A stretch of 64,000 nucleotides of DNA from Psychrobacter sp. AH5 (GTDB lineage Bacteria; Pseudomonadota; Gammaproteobacteria; Pseudomonadales; Moraxellaceae): contig NZ_JAMBMT010000001.1 of the NCBI RefSeq assembly GCF_040371085.1, forward strand, positions 62,001 through 126,000. Reading direction: 5' to 3'. The translations under genes and the position numbers were made by a program. Below, piece after piece: positions 19,642-29,430 of this stretch. A model generated the notes under the pieces. The model saw nothing but the letters and a program-made list of their open reading frames with translations. It made no database searches and had not been told where the DNA came from. Numbering within the stretch: position 1 is the stretch's first letter; each line of letters opens with the position of its first letter.

Positions 19642-20122
19642 ATTATATTCCTTGTAATAGCTGTGTTTTAATCAAAGTTTGGATGCTTTATTGACCGTCT
19701 TTGCGATAGTATTGTTTATAAAGTCAATGAAATAAATCTTAAACTTACTAAAAATACGCGGCTGATAACGGTAGTTTGCTACATAGGAGAACGATAATCC
19801 TTATGTCAGCTCAAGCATTAGATAAAGTAGTGCTAATAATACCTTAGTTCTCACTATAATAAAGCATAAGCTATGCAATATCTTTTATTGACTGGTAAGT
19901 TTAATTAAAATAGTCATAATAGTTAAAGGCTGAATTATAGAATAATTCGAGAAATGTTTTTGAATTATTATCTTTATAAAATGATATTTTAAGATACAAA
20001 TTTTATGTTGCTAATAACATTGTTCACACTGACAGTAGTCGTCTAAATTGGCTACTCTAATAAGCGAAAATCTAATAAAAACTAAATTTAATGATCACTA
20101 CTCTTCATTTAAGGATATAACT
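19642..20122. promoter_or_regulatory. Divergent fabB / ecsC-like promoter region with a palindrome
   Basis: About 480 bases, AT-rich, no convincing gene. GAATTAT (19932-19938) and ATAATTC (19942-19948) form a 17-bp palindrome with a 3-base centre. The sequence TGAATTAT recurs 30 bases later at 19961, about three helical turns away. This is what a dimeric repressor site plus a half-site would look like. No promoter hexamers can be assigned with confidence. Confidence 0.4.
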
Positions 20123-21307
20123 ATGGCAAAGCGTGACAGTCTTTCTAAAGGTATTAGCACTATTGGACATTTTACTCGCAATAATCTTGAGCGCATGGGG
20201 TCATTTATTGACAGCGCCAATGCCAAGACGGGTAAACCGCGTCAATATAAAGCGGTAAATTTAGGCGATGATGACTATCAACAAGACTTATTTCGTGAGC
20301 AAACGCTAAAGGCCACTCAGCAATTATTAGGATCGCGTTTTGCTACTTATGGCAAATATGCCAAAAAAGTCGTGCCCAATAGTCTATTTGAGTCAACAGT
20401 GGATGGAGCATTTGCGCAAGTGGCTAATCTTGCCTCAACTTGGAGTAAATTAGATCTGCCTAGCGAGCACCGCTTTGCTGATGTCGCTAGTTTGGACGAT
20501 GAGCAGCGTTATGCCCTAGCGACTGATATCGCTAACCAAAACCGCGCATTAGCGACATTAGGCGGTATCACTGGTTTGGCAGGCTTGCCAGGGTTGTTAG
20601 CCGATACTTTATGGTTATTACTGGTATCACTACGTACCGTTTACCAAATAGCGGCCGCCTATGACAAGCCGTTAACAGGTAAGCAAGGCGTGAAGATGGC
20701 CTATGAGCTCCTCGCCAATGCTGATTTGAGTAAAATGCAAGAAAAACAAGCTCTGCTAGCTGGTATTGGTGTAGGTAAAGGACTGCTCGATAACGCCCAA
20801 AGCCGAGGTTTGCATAGTGAGCTAAAAAACTTAGGGTTAAAAAACAAAAACGTCAATTACTACGCTGAACAAGTCGATAATATTGCCAGTCAAGTAGGCA
20901 TTGATTTGGACAAAATTAATCTATCGTGGTTACGTCGCCTATTGCCAGCTACGGCTGTAGTCGTGGGTATGCGTTATAACAGCGCTTTGATTGATGAAGT
21001 GATTGGCGTTGCCAAAGCGACTTTTGGTCCTGAGCCTAAACTTGCTAATAATAAAGCCATTACCGATGACAGTGCTAGCGAAGCGGCGGTAAAACCAGCT
21101 GACACTGAGCAAGATAGTAGTGATAACGATGCTGACAATAAAGACAACAAACAAGCCAGCAAAGAAAAAGCTAACGACAGCGCTAAAGAGACGGAAAAAA
21201 CAAATAAAGACGCCGATAAGACAGACAAAGATGCTAATAAAGCTAAAACCGAAGATAAAAGCACTAACCGTAGTAAAGATAAGCAAAAAGATGAAGTTAA
21301 AAAGTAA
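20123..21307 (+). CDS. EcsC-family protein with charged C-terminal tail
   Basis: 394 residues from ATG 20123, chosen because AGGATATAACT precedes it; an upstream TTG at 20048 has no ribosome site. The middle region (about 60-300) resembles the EcsC family: ALATLGGITGLAGLPGLLADTLWLLL, a Gly/Leu-rich hydrophobic segment, then LRTVYQIAAAYDKPLTGKQG. The last ~90 residues are almost only Lys, Asp, Asn, Ala, Glu, Ser and Thr, and look disordered. EcsC itself is of unclear function, linked to ABC transport and secretion in Bacillus. The hydrophobic segment suggests membrane association. Confidence 0.72.
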   Translation: MAKRDSLSKGISTIGHFTRNNLERMGSFIDSANAKTGKPRQYKAVNLGDDDYQQDLFREQTLKATQQLLGSRFATYGKYAKKVVPNSLFESTVDGAFAQVANLASTWSKLDLPSEHRFADVASLDDEQRYALATDIANQNRALATLGGITGLAGLPGLLADTLWLLLVSLRTVYQIAAAYDKPLTGKQGVKMAYELLANADLSKMQEKQALLAGIGVGKGLLDNAQSRGLHSELKNLGLKNKNVNYYAEQVDNIASQVGIDLDKINLSWLRRLLPATAVVVGMRYNSALIDEVIGVAKATFGPEPKLANNKAITDDSASEAAVKPADTEQDSSDNDADNKDNKQASKEKANDSAKETEKTNKDADKTDKDANKAKTEDKSTNRSKDKQKDEVKK

Positions 21308-21529
21308 TGTAACTAACCAATGATTCAAGCTAGCAAAGATGTTATCTAGATAGGGGTTATTAGGTTATCACGGCTACTCAATAGCTGTTATAAACTTTTT
21401 TAGAGCTAAAAGTGGCTTAGCGGCTAATAGCTCTTGAAAAATGCTAGAATAGCGCCATTTAGAGTTTACAAGCCTAATAGCTTGAAGCACATTGAAGAAT
21501 AGTTGTAAAGTGAAATTGCTGATAAGTAG
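21308..21529 (+). other. Spacer between the ecsC-like gene and the rpsL promoter
   Basis: 222 bases of AT-rich sequence without an ORF I would accept. It contains several TTGAA-like hexamers (for example near 21433 and 21492) that could be extra upstream promoters, but none has a well-spaced -10. Confidence 0.3.
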
Positions 21530-21558
21530 TTGAAATAGCAGCAACATATCTTTATAAT
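21530..21558 (+). promoter_or_regulatory. Sigma-70 promoter of rpsL
   Basis: TTGAAA (21530-21535), a 17-base spacer, and consensus TATAAT (21553-21558). The predicted start is near 21565, giving a leader of about 95 bases before rpsL. Confidence 0.8.
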
Positions 21559-21568
21559 ACACTGTCCT

Positions 21569-21635
21569 AAAAATGGGTACTGCCAATAGCCGCGATTATC
21601 GTGGGTATAAGCAGATTAGCCCATTTTTTTGTTTT
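21569..21635 (+). promoter_or_regulatory. Terminator-like hairpin in the rpsL leader (candidate attenuator)
   Basis: The outer stem is AAAAATGGG (21569-21577) with CCCATTTTT (21620-21628). Inside are CTGC (21580-21583) with GCAG (21611-21614), then CCGCG (21590-21594) with CGTGG (21600-21604) around ATTAT. The right arm runs into seven T residues plus GTTTT. It begins within about five bases of the predicted transcript start, so termination here would remove the whole rpsL message. Confidence 0.55.
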
Positions 21636-21660
21636 ATACCAAACGGGAGAAGGATGCCTT

Positions 21661-22035
21661 ATGGCAACAACTAACCAATTGATTCGCAAGGGTCGCAAAA
21701 CCATCAAGGAAAAGTCAAAAGTTCCTGCGTTGCAAGCGTGCCCACAACGTCGTGGTGTGTGTACTCGCGTATATACTACTACTCCAAAAAAACCAAACTC
21801 AGCCATGCGTAAAGTATGTCGTGTTCGTTTGACTTCAGGTTATGAAGTATCAAGCTACATCGGCGGCGAAGGTCATAACTTACAAGAGCACAGTGTGGTT
21901 CTTATCCGCGGTGGTCGTGTAAAAGATCTACCAGGTGTACGTTATCACACCGTTCGCGGTGCACTTGACTGCGCAGGCGTAAAAGACCGTAAACAAGGTC
22001 GCTCTAAGTACGGTGCGAAGAAGCCTAAAGCATAA
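21661..22035 (+). CDS. rpsL: 30S ribosomal protein S12
   Basis: 124 residues, start [11 protein letters not shown] with a GGGAGAAGGA site upstream. It is part of the decoding centre of the small subunit. [15 protein letters not shown] and [13 protein letters not shown] carry the lysines (43/44 and near 88) whose changes give streptomycin resistance; all are wild type, predicting a sensitive ribosome. An in-frame GTG at 21601 is rejected as start because it lies inside the leader hairpin. First gene of the str block. Confidence 0.98.
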   Translation: MATTNQLIRKGRKTIKEKSKVPALQACPQRRGVCTRVYTTTPKKPNSAMRKVCRVRLTSGYEVSSYIGGEGHNLQEHSVVLIRGGRVKDLPGVRYHTVRGALDCAGVKDRKQGRSKYGAKKPKA

Positions 22036-22253
22036 TACTTAATATAGTAAATGCTTGAGCTGATTTGTATTACCCATTTAACTGTGCATAGGTTTGGTGT
22101 TCGCGTTCAAGGTAGTAGCTATCTAATGATATCTCTATAGGCGATGGACATACCGCTATGCAGTAAGGCTGACTGATAACTCATCGCTATGCTCTTATAA
22201 AGGCAGCTTGAGCTTATGAATGTCAGACTCTCCTGAAGAAAAGGATTATTATT

Positions 22254-22727
22254 ATGCCAAGACGTCGCGTCGTTGCTACCCGTGAGATCCTACCGGATCC
22301 TAAGTTTGGTAGCCAGACTATCGCTAAATTCATCAACCATGTCATGAGTCATGGTAAAAAATCTACAGCTGAGCGTATCGTTTACGGTGCACTTGAGACT
22401 GTAAGCCAAAAGCGCAACATCGAAGATCCAGTAGCTTTCTTTGAAGAAGTGCTAGAAAACGTACGCCCAATGGTTGAAGTAAAAGCTCGTCGCGTCGGCG
22501 GTGCTACCTATCAAGTACCTATGGAAGTACGTCCCTCCCGTCGTACTGCCTTAGCTATGCGTTGGTTAGCTGAAGCGGCTGCAAAGCGTTCTGAAAAATC
22601 AATGGCTTTGCGTCTAGCGGGCGAATTGAGTGATGCGTCAGAAGGTAAAGGCAATGCTATGAAAAAGCGTGACGAAGTTCACCGTATGGCAGATGCTAAC
22701 AAAGCGTTCTCACATTATCGCTTCTAA
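22254..22727 (+). CDS. rpsG: 30S ribosomal protein S7
   Basis: 157 residues, [20 protein letters not shown]. It binds the 3' domain of 16S rRNA and starts head assembly. [23 protein letters not shown] is the conserved RNA-contacting region (positions about 85-107). AAGGA precedes the ATG. In E. coli S7 autoregulates through the rpsL-rpsG spacer; here that spacer is 218 bases and could hold an equivalent site, but I did not recognise one. Confidence 0.98.
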   Translation: MPRRRVVATREILPDPKFGSQTIAKFINHVMSHGKKSTAERIVYGALETVSQKRNIEDPVAFFEEVLENVRPMVEVKARRVGGATYQVPMEVRPSRRTALAMRWLAEAAAKRSEKSMALRLAGELSDASEGKGNAMKKRDEVHRMADANKAFSHYRF

Positions 22728-23126
22728 GCTATGGTTTTAAGCCCTTTTTTGGGTGCTAGTTTATTTATTCGTTCTACTGATTACCGCCATCACTATTTAG
22801 ACTTTTTATATTAGGGACTTTTAGCAGCATAAAAGTCTGTTAAGACTAAAGTCTAGATGGCGGCCATCTATCTTGATGCTATTCATTAAACGGACTGTTA
22901 TAACTGCAATATTGCAAAATTACAGTATTAAAATTTATAGTATTCCAAATTTGATGCCTCCATACTTTCATATTATCTCTTTTATTAACCTAGCATACAG
23001 ATAGCTTTGAGCACTATGTAAAAGTTAAATAAAAGCCGACTGCTTTTAAAAGAGCTTTTTATTTGAATGATGAGGTAGAGCACCACCCTATATCAATACA
23101 TACACGACTTTTCCTAGGAAAATACT
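22728..23126 (+). promoter_or_regulatory. 399-bp rpsG-fusA spacer with successive hairpins
   Basis: No ORF. GACTTTTA (22816-22823) pairs perfectly with TAAAAGTC (22830-22837). AGTCT (22834-22838) can instead pair with AGACT (22843-22847), and AGACT with a second AGTCT (22849-22853), so mutually exclusive folds exist. TAGATGG (22854-22860) then pairs with CCATCTA (22864-22870). TTGCAA (22912-22917), 18 bases, TATAGT (22936-22941) is a possible fusA promoter. Confidence 0.45.
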
Positions 23127-25250
23127 ATGGCTCGTAAAACTCCCCTAAAGCGCTATCGCAACATTGGTATCTCAGCGCACATTGATGCTGGTAAGACGAC
23201 CACTACCGAGCGTATTTTATTCTATACTGGTAAAAACCATCAGATCGGTGAAACCCATGATGGCGGCGCAACGATGGACTGGATGGAGCAAGAGCAGGAG
23301 CGTGGTATTACTATTACCTCTGCTGCAACCACTTGTTTCTGGAAAGGCATGGACAACCAGTTTGATGAACACCGTATCAACATCATCGACACCCCAGGTC
23401 ACGTTGACTTCACTATCGAAGTTGAGCGTTCTATGCGTGTTCTTGATGGCGCGTGTATGGTTTACTGTGCGGTTGGCGGCGTTCAGCCACAGTCTGAAAC
23501 CGTATGGCGTCAGGCAAATAAGTATAAAGTTCCTCGTCTAGCATTCGTAAATAAAATGGATCGCGTTGGCGCTGATTTTTATCGTGCGGTAGAGCAGGTT
23601 AGAACTCGTCTTGGTGGTAATCCAATACCGGTCGTTATTCCAATCGGTAAAGAAGAAGATTTTGAAGGCGTTATTGATCTAATCACTATGAAAGCTATCT
23701 ATTGGGATGTTGAGTCTCAAGGCATGAAGTTTGAAGAGCGTGAAATTCCAAGTGAGCTACAAGCCAAAGCGGAAGAGTATCGTGAAATGCTAGTAGAAGC
23801 GGCTGCTGAAGTTAGTGAAGAGATGATGAATAAGTATCTAGAAGGCGAAGAGCTTTCTGAAGATGAGATTCATGCCGCTATTCGTGAGCGTACTATTGCT
23901 AACGAAATCATTCCTATGCTTTGTGGTACTGCCTTCAAAAACAAAGGCGTACAAAAGATGCTAGACGCGGTTATCCGCTATATGCCAGCACCACAAGATG
24001 TACCAGCAATCCGTGGTATTTTGGATGATAAAGAAGAGTCTGAAGGCACTCGTGAAGCTTCTGATGACCAGCCATTCTCAGCGCTAGCATTCAAAATCAT
24101 GAATGACAAATTCGTGGGTAACTTAACCTTCGTTCGTGTTTACTCAGGTGTTATGCAGCAAGGTGGTAGTGTTTATAACCCGGTGAAGATGAAGCGTGAG
24201 CGTATCGGCCGTATCGTTGAGATGCATGCTAACTCACAAGAAGAGTTATCTGAGATCCGCGCTGGTGATATCGCCGCCCTAGTCGGTATGAAAGATGTCG
24301 GTACTGGTGATACTCTATGTGATGAGAACAACGTTATCACTCTTGAGCGTATGGAATTCCCAGATCCTGTTATCTCTTTGGCGGTTGAACCTAAGACCAA
24401 AGCTGACCAAGAAAAAATGTCTATCGCTTTAGGCCGTTTGGCAAAAGAAGATCCATCATTCCGTGTTCATACTGATGAAGAGTCTGGTCAGACAATTATC
24501 AGTGGTATGGGTGAGCTGCATCTTGAGATCTTGGTTGATCGTATGAAGCGTGAGTTTAACGTTGAAGCCAACATCGGTGCGCCGCAGGTTGCTTATCGTG
24601 AAACGATTCGTGACACGGTTGAACAAGAAGGCAAATTCGTACGTCAGACAGGTGGTCGTGGTAAATTCGGTCACGTTTGGTTACGTCTTGAGCCACTCGA
24701 TCCAGCGGGTGATGTTGAATACGAATTCGCTGAAGAGGTCGTTGGTGGTACGGTACCAAAAGAATTCCACGGTGCGGTCGATAAAGGTATTCAAGAGCGC
24801 ATGAAAAACGGCGTATTGGCAGGCTATCCAGTGGTTGGCGTAAAAGCGACTCTATATGATGGCTCATACCATGACGTTGACTCTGATGAATTATCTTTCA
24901 AAATGGCTGGTTCTATGGCCTTCAGAAAAGGCTTCTTAGCGGCAAACCCTGCGCTACTTGAACCGGTGATGAAAGTTGAAGTTGAGACCCCAGAAGACTA
25001 CATGGGCGACATCATGGGCGATTTGAACCGTCGTCGTGGCCTAGTACAAGGTATGGAAGATCTGCCTGGTGGCACTAAGCAGATCCGTGCTGAAGTACCA
25101 TTAGCAGAGATGTTTGGTTATGCCACACAAATGCGCTCAATGTCACAAGGCCGTGCTACTTACTCGATGGAATTCCAGAAATACGCTGAGATTCCAAAAT
25201 CAGTAGCCGCTGAAATCATCTCTAAGTTCAACTCTAAAGATGAAGAATAA
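23127..25250 (+). CDS. fusA: Elongation factor G
   Basis: 707 residues, full length. The GTPase domain is at the N-terminus with G1 [16 protein letters not shown]2 [12 protein letters not shown]3 DTPGHVDFT and G4 NKMDR. Domains II-V follow, with the domain IV segment [14 protein letters not shown] and the C-terminal [20 protein letters not shown]. It translocates tRNAs and mRNA on the ribosome using GTP and recycles ribosomes with RRF. The start follows CCTAGGAAAATACT. It probably has its own promoter, given the 399-base spacer. Confidence 0.98.
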   Translation: MARKTPLKRYRNIGISAHIDAGKTTTTERILFYTGKNHQIGETHDGGATMDWMEQEQERGITITSAATTCFWKGMDNQFDEHRINIIDTPGHVDFTIEVERSMRVLDGACMVYCAVGGVQPQSETVWRQANKYKVPRLAFVNKMDRVGADFYRAVEQVRTRLGGNPIPVVIPIGKEEDFEGVIDLITMKAIYWDVESQGMKFEEREIPSELQAKAEEYREMLVEAAAEVSEEMMNKYLEGEELSEDEIHAAIRERTIANEIIPMLCGTAFKNKGVQKMLDAVIRYMPAPQDVPAIRGILDDKEESEGTREASDDQPFSALAFKIMNDKFVGNLTFVRVYSGVMQQGGSVYNPVKMKRERIGRIVEMHANSQEELSEIRAGDIAALVGMKDVGTGDTLCDENNVITLERMEFPDPVISLAVEPKTKADQEKMSIALGRLAKEDPSFRVHTDEESGQTIISGMGELHLEILVDRMKREFNVEANIGAPQVAYRETIRDTVEQEGKFVRQTGGRGKFGHVWLRLEPLDPAGDVEYEFAEEVVGGTVPKEFHGAVDKGIQERMKNGVLAGYPVVGVKATLYDGSYHDVDSDELSFKMAGSMAFRKGFLAANPALLEPVMKVEVETPEDYMGDIMGDLNRRRGLVQGMEDLPGGTKQIRAEVPLAEMFGYATQMRSMSQGRATYSMEFQKYAEIPKSVAAEIISKFNSKDEE

Positions 25251-25260
25251 ATAAGTGACT

Positions 25261-25308
25261 AATGACTAGTTAGAGTGCTCTGTTTAAGGAGCATTGCTAC
25301 TAGTCATT
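25261..25308 (+). terminator. Strong hairpin after fusA
   Basis: AATGACTAGT (25261-25270) pairs perfectly with ACTAGTCATT (25299-25308), with an inner TGCTC (25276-25280)/GAGCA (25289-25293) stem. It starts 10 bases after the fusA stop. There is no long T tail, so it may protect the mRNA end or give partial termination. Confidence 0.55.
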
Positions 25309-25329
25309 ATTACTGTTAATGATTGAATA

Positions 25330-25397
25330 CACTAATAATTGGTTAAAAGACTTGTTATTAGTGATTATTTTCTTATAATATCTGCACGTTTAGTGCA
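25330..25397 (+). promoter_or_regulatory. tuf promoter overlapping an inverted repeat
   Basis: CACTAATAA (25330-25338) pairs perfectly with TTATTAGTG (25355-25363). TTGTTA (25352-25357), 16 bases, TATAAT (25374-25379) forms a good promoter whose -35 lies in the right arm. The transcript would open near TGCAC-gttta-GTGCA (25383-25397). The inverted repeat may be an operator or a read-through terminator. Confidence 0.6.
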
Positions 25398-25490
25398 ACC
25401 CTAAATACTTATATCAATGTGGTCAGTATTATTTTAGACATACTATCAGTATAAAGTCTAAAAACGGACCCCAATAAAAAGGATACACTC

Positions 25491-26681
25491 ATGGCAAAGG
25501 CCAAGTTTGAACGCAGCAAGCCACACGTCAACGTCGGAACCATTGGACACGTTGACCATGGTAAAACCACCCTTACCGCCGCTATCGCAACCGTAGCTGC
25601 TAAAACCTCAGGCGGCGAAGCCAAAGACTACGCGTCTATTGACTCAGCTCCAGAAGAAAAAGCACGTGGTATCACCATCAACACCTCACACGTAGAGTAT
25701 GACACCGAAAGCCGTCACTACGCCCACGTTGATTGCCCAGGTCACGCCGATTATGTTAAAAACATGATCACCGGTGCCGCACAAATGGACGGCGCTATCC
25801 TAGTTGTATCAGCGACTGACGGCCCAATGCCACAAACTCGTGAGCACATCTTGCTCTCTCGTCAGGTTGGCGTACCGTACATCATCGTCTTCATGAACAA
25901 ATGTGACCTAGTAGACGACGAAGAGTTACTTGAGCTAGTAGAAATGGAAGTTCGTGAACTACTAAACGACTATGACTTCCCAGGTGATGACACCCCAATC
26001 GTTAAAGGTTCAGCCACCCAAGCCCTAAAAGGCGACGAAGGCAAATACGGCGAACCAGCGGTAGTAGAATTACTAGGCATCCTAGACACCTATATCCCAG
26101 AGCCTGAGCGTGACATCGACAAAGCATTCCTAATGCCAATCGAAGACGTCTTCTCAATCTCAGGTCGTGGTACCGTTGTTACTGGCCGTGTTGAATCAGG
26201 TATCGTCCGCGTAGGCGACGAGATCGAAATCGTTGGTATCCGTGACACCCAAAAAACTACCTGTACTGGTGTAGAGATGTTCCGTAAACTGCTAGATGAA
26301 GGTCGTGCTGGTGAGAACTGTGGTGTCCTACTACGTGGTACTAAGCGTGAAGACGTACAACGTGGCCAAGTACTAGCTAAGCCAGGTTCAATCACTCCGC
26401 ATACTAAGTTTGACGCAGAAGTATATGTGTTAAGCAAAGAAGAAGGTGGTCGTCATACTCCGTTCCTAAACGGCTATCGTCCACAGTTCTACTTCCGTAC
26501 CACTGACGTGACTGGCGCAATCCAGCTACAAGATGGTACTGAAATGGTTATGCCTGGTGATAACGTTGAGATGAGCGTTGAGCTTATCCACCCAATCGCT
26601 ATGGACAAAGGCCTACGTTTCGCTATTCGCGAAGGTGGCCGTACGGTAGGTGCTGGTGTAGTTGCTAACGTAAGCAACTAA
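25491..26681 (+). CDS. tuf: Elongation factor Tu
   Basis: 396 residues. G1 [14 protein letters not shown], switch I region [13 protein letters not shown]3 [13 protein letters not shown]4 NKCDLVDD. It delivers aminoacyl-tRNA to the ribosome. The first ~770 bases use C-ending codons very heavily (AAC GTC, GAC ACC, ATC). After about 26270 T-ending codons such as GGT CGT GCT GGT become common. AAGGA lies 9 bases before the ATG. A strong terminator follows. Many relatives have a second tuf copy; none is in this window. Confidence 0.98.
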   Translation: MAKAKFERSKPHVNVGTIGHVDHGKTTLTAAIATVAAKTSGGEAKDYASIDSAPEEKARGITINTSHVEYDTESRHYAHVDCPGHADYVKNMITGAAQMDGAILVVSATDGPMPQTREHILLSRQVGVPYIIVFMNKCDLVDDEELLELVEMEVRELLNDYDFPGDDTPIVKGSATQALKGDEGKYGEPAVVELLGILDTYIPEPERDIDKAFLMPIEDVFSISGRGTVVTGRVESGIVRVGDEIEIVGIRDTQKTTCTGVEMFRKLLDEGRAGENCGVLLRGTKREDVQRGQVLAKPGSITPHTKFDAEVYVLSKEEGGRHTPFLNGYRPQFYFRTTDVTGAIQLQDGTEMVMPGDNVEMSVELIHPIAMDKGLRFAIREGGRTVGAGVVANVSN

Positions 26682-26724
26682 TAGCTGATGCTTAAGTAAC
26701 TTGCTTTACAGTTACTAAAACATG

Positions 26725-26759
26725 AAAAGCCGCTCTCTTTATTGAGAGTGGCTTTTTTT
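26725..26759 (+). terminator. Rho-independent terminator of tuf
   Basis: AAAAGCCGCTCTC pairs with GAGAGTGGCTTTT around a TTTATT loop, ending in seven T residues. Confidence 0.92.
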
Positions 26760-26869
26760 ATGGGCAATGAATAAGGTAGAGCTGTTTGGCAAAAGAAGAG
26801 AAATAAAAGTGGTTTTATCTTTATAATGCTTAACTATAGAGAATTATTAAATAAATTTTGTCTTAGATC

Positions 26870-26897
26870 TTGCATTTAAATTTAAACCTTGTATAAT
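26870..26897 (+). promoter_or_regulatory. Promoter of tRNA-Trp (and probably secE-nusG)
   Basis: TTGCAT (26870-26875), 16 bases, consensus TATAAT (26892-26897). The predicted start is about 12 bases before the tRNA. Confidence 0.7.
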
Positions 26898-26916
26898 TGT
26901 CAGCCTTAACACCCAT

Positions 26917-26992
26917 AGGCGATTGGCTCAATTGGTAGAGCATCGGTCTCCAAAACCGAGGGTTGTAGGTTCGAGTCCTACATCGCCTGCCA
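26917..26992 (+). tRNA. trpT: tRNA-Trp (anticodon CCA)
   Basis: 76 bases with the CCA end encoded. The acceptor stem AGGCGAT/ATCGCCT is a perfect 7 bp. The anticodon stem TCGGT/ACCGA encloses the loop CTCCAAA, so the anticodon is CCA. The T arm is GTAGG-TTCGAGT-CCTAC. Position between tuf and secE is the classical one in gammaproteobacteria. Confidence 0.98.
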
Positions 26993-27044
26993 TCTTTTTT
27001 ATCCTATCTTTATCTGACGTTACCATCTCCTAAGCGAGTCCTTT

Positions 27045-27533
27045 ATGAGCAACAATCAGGATAACCTCGATTCTAAGTTATCTGATGCCAAAGCTACGGC
27101 TAGCTCAATGTTAACTAAAGGAAAGCACGTCTCAGCAGGTAATAACACTACTGCTGTCGAAGTGGCCAAAACTGGCTCAGCAAAAGATATGATTTTATGG
27201 CTTTTAGCCATAGTTGCTTTAATATCGGCGACTTTTTCTAATCAGTACTTACCAGGTTATTGGCAAGCGGCCAATGATGTTTGGGTACGTATTGGTATTA
27301 TTGTCGCCCTTGCGGTATTTGCCTTAGTCTGCCTAGCACTGACTAATCAAGGACGCGCTTTTAAAATATTACTAAAAGATGCGGCGGTTGAGTTACGCCG
27401 TGTGACCTGGCCCGGTAAAGATGAAACCTTTCAATACACATGGCAAGTGATTGTCGTGATTGCTATTGTAGGGTTTTTTATTTGGGTCTTAGATAACTTT
27501 TTTAATTGGTTCGTTGGCTTATTTATTGGCTAA
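27045..27533 (+). CDS. secE: Preprotein translocase subunit SecE
   Basis: 162 residues, longer than the ~127 of E. coli because of a ~45-residue Ser/Thr/Asn-rich N-terminal extension. Three membrane segments follow: about 48-68 (MILWLLAIVALISATFS), 82-103 (IGIIVALAVFALVCLALT) and 135-158 (VIVVIAIVGFFIWVLDNFF). The conserved amphipathic region is FKILLKDAAVELRRVTWPGK. SecE clamps SecY in the inner-membrane translocon. It lies between the tRNA and nusG and is probably transcribed with both. Confidence 0.96.
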   Translation: MSNNQDNLDSKLSDAKATASSMLTKGKHVSAGNNTTAVEVAKTGSAKDMILWLLAIVALISATFSNQYLPGYWQAANDVWVRIGIIVALAVFALVCLALTNQGRAFKILLKDAAVELRRVTWPGKDETFQYTWQVIVVIAIVGFFIWVLDNFFNWFVGLFIG

Positions 27534-27652
27534 TAAGCTATTAATGAGCTAAAGCTACTTATTAATTTAATGGTTATAAAGTTATAAGTTTTTTAACCGC
27601 CGTTATGATTATGACGGTTTAATTTTACACCTATAAAGATCAGGAGCGTGAT

Positions 27653-28183
27653 ATGCGTTGGTATATTGTCCAAGCGTTTTCAGGATATGAAAAACAAGTA
27701 CAACGTTCATTAACTGATCGTATCAATCGTAGTGAGTTCGCGGACTCTTTTGGCGATGTGTTAGTGCCGACCGAAGAAGTGGTCGAGATGAAAGACGGCA
27801 AAAAGCGCAAAAGTGAGCGTAAGTTCTTTCCAGGATATGTCTTAATCCAAATGGAGATGAACGATAATACTTGGCACATTGTCAAAGATTGTCCACGTAT
27901 CATGGGCTTTGTTGGCGGTACGCCAGAGACCCCAGCACCTATCACTCAAGCGGAAGCAGATCGCATTCTCAATAGACTCAATCAAACTGAAACGGCGCCA
28001 CGTCCGAAGACTCTATTTGAGCCAGGCGAAGAGCTGTTGGTTATCGATGGTCCCTTTACTGACTTTAAAGGTATGGTCGAAAAAGTGGATTATGAGAAGT
28101 CTAAGCTACAATTGACCGTAAACGTATTTAATAGACCTACTCAGGTCGAGCTTGAGTTTAGTAAAGTTGAAAAACTAGACTAA
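27653..28183 (+). CDS. nusG: Transcription termination/antitermination protein NusG
   Basis: 176 residues. The N-terminal NGN domain ([48 protein letters not shown]) binds the RNA polymerase clamp. The C-terminal KOW domain ([20 protein letters not shown]) contacts Rho or S10. It reduces pausing and couples transcription with translation or termination. CAGGAGCG precedes the ATG. Confidence 0.98.
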   Translation: MRWYIVQAFSGYEKQVQRSLTDRINRSEFADSFGDVLVPTEEVVEMKDGKKRKSERKFFPGYVLIQMEMNDNTWHIVKDCPRIMGFVGGTPETPAPITQAEADRILNRLNQTETAPRPKTLFEPGEELLVIDGPFTDFKGMVEKVDYEKSKLQLTVNVFNRPTQVELEFSKVEKLD

Positions 28184-28287
28184 ACAGACATCAACTGGGG
28201 AGCTGTTGTTGCTTATTAATTAGCAAGCAATTGCACTTTTTTATCATTATTGAGCAACTGGCGCTATAACCCATTTAGGAGAAAATC

Positions 28288-28719
28288 ATGGCTAAGAAGA
28301 TTGATGGTTACATCAAACTACAAGTCCCAGCAGGTAAAGCAAATCCTTCACCACCTATCGGTCCAGCATTGGGTCAAAAAGGGGTGAACATCATGGCGTT
28401 CTGTAAAGAATTTAACGCGGCAACTTCTAACCAAGAGCCGGGTCTACCTATTCCTACAGAGATTACCGTTTATAGTGATAAGTCTTTTACTTTTATCATG
28501 AAGTCGCCACCAGCGGCTTACTTGCTACGCAAAGCAGCAGGCATCGCTAAAGGTTCAGGTACGCCTAATACTGCTAAAGTCGGTAAAGTCGATCGCGCTC
28601 AATTAGAAGAGATTGTTAAGACTAAAGATGCAGATTTGACTGCTGCTGGTCTTGATGCTGCTGTCCGTACCATTGCTGGTACCGCTCGTTCAATGGGTAT
28701 TACCGTGGAGGGTGTGTAA
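28288..28719 (+). CDS. rplK: 50S ribosomal protein L11
   Basis: 143 residues. [20 protein letters not shown] is the N-terminal domain that contacts stringent-response and release factors. The C-terminal half ([20 protein letters not shown]) binds 23S rRNA of the GTPase centre. A TAGGAG site precedes the ATG. Its stop abuts the rplA start with no spacer, so the two are coupled. Confidence 0.98.
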   Translation: MAKKIDGYIKLQVPAGKANPSPPIGPALGQKGVNIMAFCKEFNAATSNQEPGLPIPTEITVYSDKSFTFIMKSPPAAYLLRKAAGIAKGSGTPNTAKVGKVDRAQLEEIVKTKDADLTAAGLDAAVRTIAGTARSMGITVEGV

Positions 28720-29421
28720 ATGAGTAAGCTAACCAAACGCCAAAAAGAAATTAACAGCCGTATCGATAACGAAAAGCAATACACTATCGAAGAAGCGGTA
28801 CAAATCTTAAATGATTTGCCACCTCTTAAATTCAAAGAGTCTATCGATATCGCGGTAAACCTAGGGGTTGATCCACGTAAATCTGACCAAGTCGTTCGTG
28901 GTGCAACCAATCTACCTGCCGGTACTGGTAAAACCAAACGCGTGGCGGTATTTGCTCAAGGCGCTGCTGCTGAAGCTGCCCGCGAGGCCGGTGCTGACAT
29001 CGTTGGTATGGAAGATTTGGCCGATCAAATCAAAGCCGGTAACATGGACTTTGATGTGGTTATCGCCGCTCCAGACGCTATGCGTGTGGTAGGTCAGTTA
29101 GGTACTATTTTAGGTCCACGTGGTCTAATGCCTAACCCGAAAGTCGGTACAGTTACGCCTAATGTTGCTGAAGCAGTTGCTAACACCAAAGCCGGTCAAG
29201 CGCAGTACCGTGTTGATAAAGCTGGTATTATTCACACCACTATCGGTCAAGTTGGTTTTACTGCTGATCAAGTTATTCAAAACGCGCAAGCGTTATTGTC
29301 TGATCTTAAGCGTGCTAAGCCTGCTACCTCTAAAGGTGTTTTTATTAAGAAAATCACTTTATCTAGCACGATGGGCCCAGGTCTAACAATTGATCCTGTT
29401 CCTTATCGTATGGCTAAGTAA
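28720..29421 (+). CDS. rplA: 50S ribosomal protein L1
   Basis: 233 residues; [19 protein letters not shown], then [19 protein letters not shown], the conserved RNA-binding loop of domain II. It forms the L1 stalk and helps eject deacylated tRNA. In E. coli L1 represses the L11-L1 message by binding its leader; the 104-base nusG-rplK spacer is the place to look for that site here. A 13-bp perfect hairpin follows the stop. Confidence 0.98.
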   Translation: MSKLTKRQKEINSRIDNEKQYTIEEAVQILNDLPPLKFKESIDIAVNLGVDPRKSDQVVRGATNLPAGTGKTKRVAVFAQGAAAEAAREAGADIVGMEDLADQIKAGNMDFDVVIAAPDAMRVVGQLGTILGPRGLMPNPKVGTVTPNVAEAVANTKAGQAQYRVDKAGIIHTTIGQVGFTADQVIQNAQALLSDLKRAKPATSKGVFIKKITLSSTMGPGLTIDPVPYRMAK

Positions 29422-29430
29422 TTTATATCA

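Noticed and set aside
20048-20122. TTG start for the EcsC-family gene
   Set aside because: No ribosome site; ATG 20123 has AGGA at proper distance.
20939-21328. Hydrophobic antisense frames over the ecsC-like tail
   Set aside because: They are produced by reading the Lys/Asp/Asn-rich tail backwards and carry no translation signal.
21601-21660. Longer rpsL start at GTG 21601
   Set aside because: It lies inside the leader hairpin, and S12 starts MATTNQL at 21661 with a good ribosome site.
24556-24867. Antisense frames over fusA, tuf, rpoB and rpoC
   Set aside because: Strongly biased codon use in these genes opens other frames; no ribosome sites or recognisable domains.
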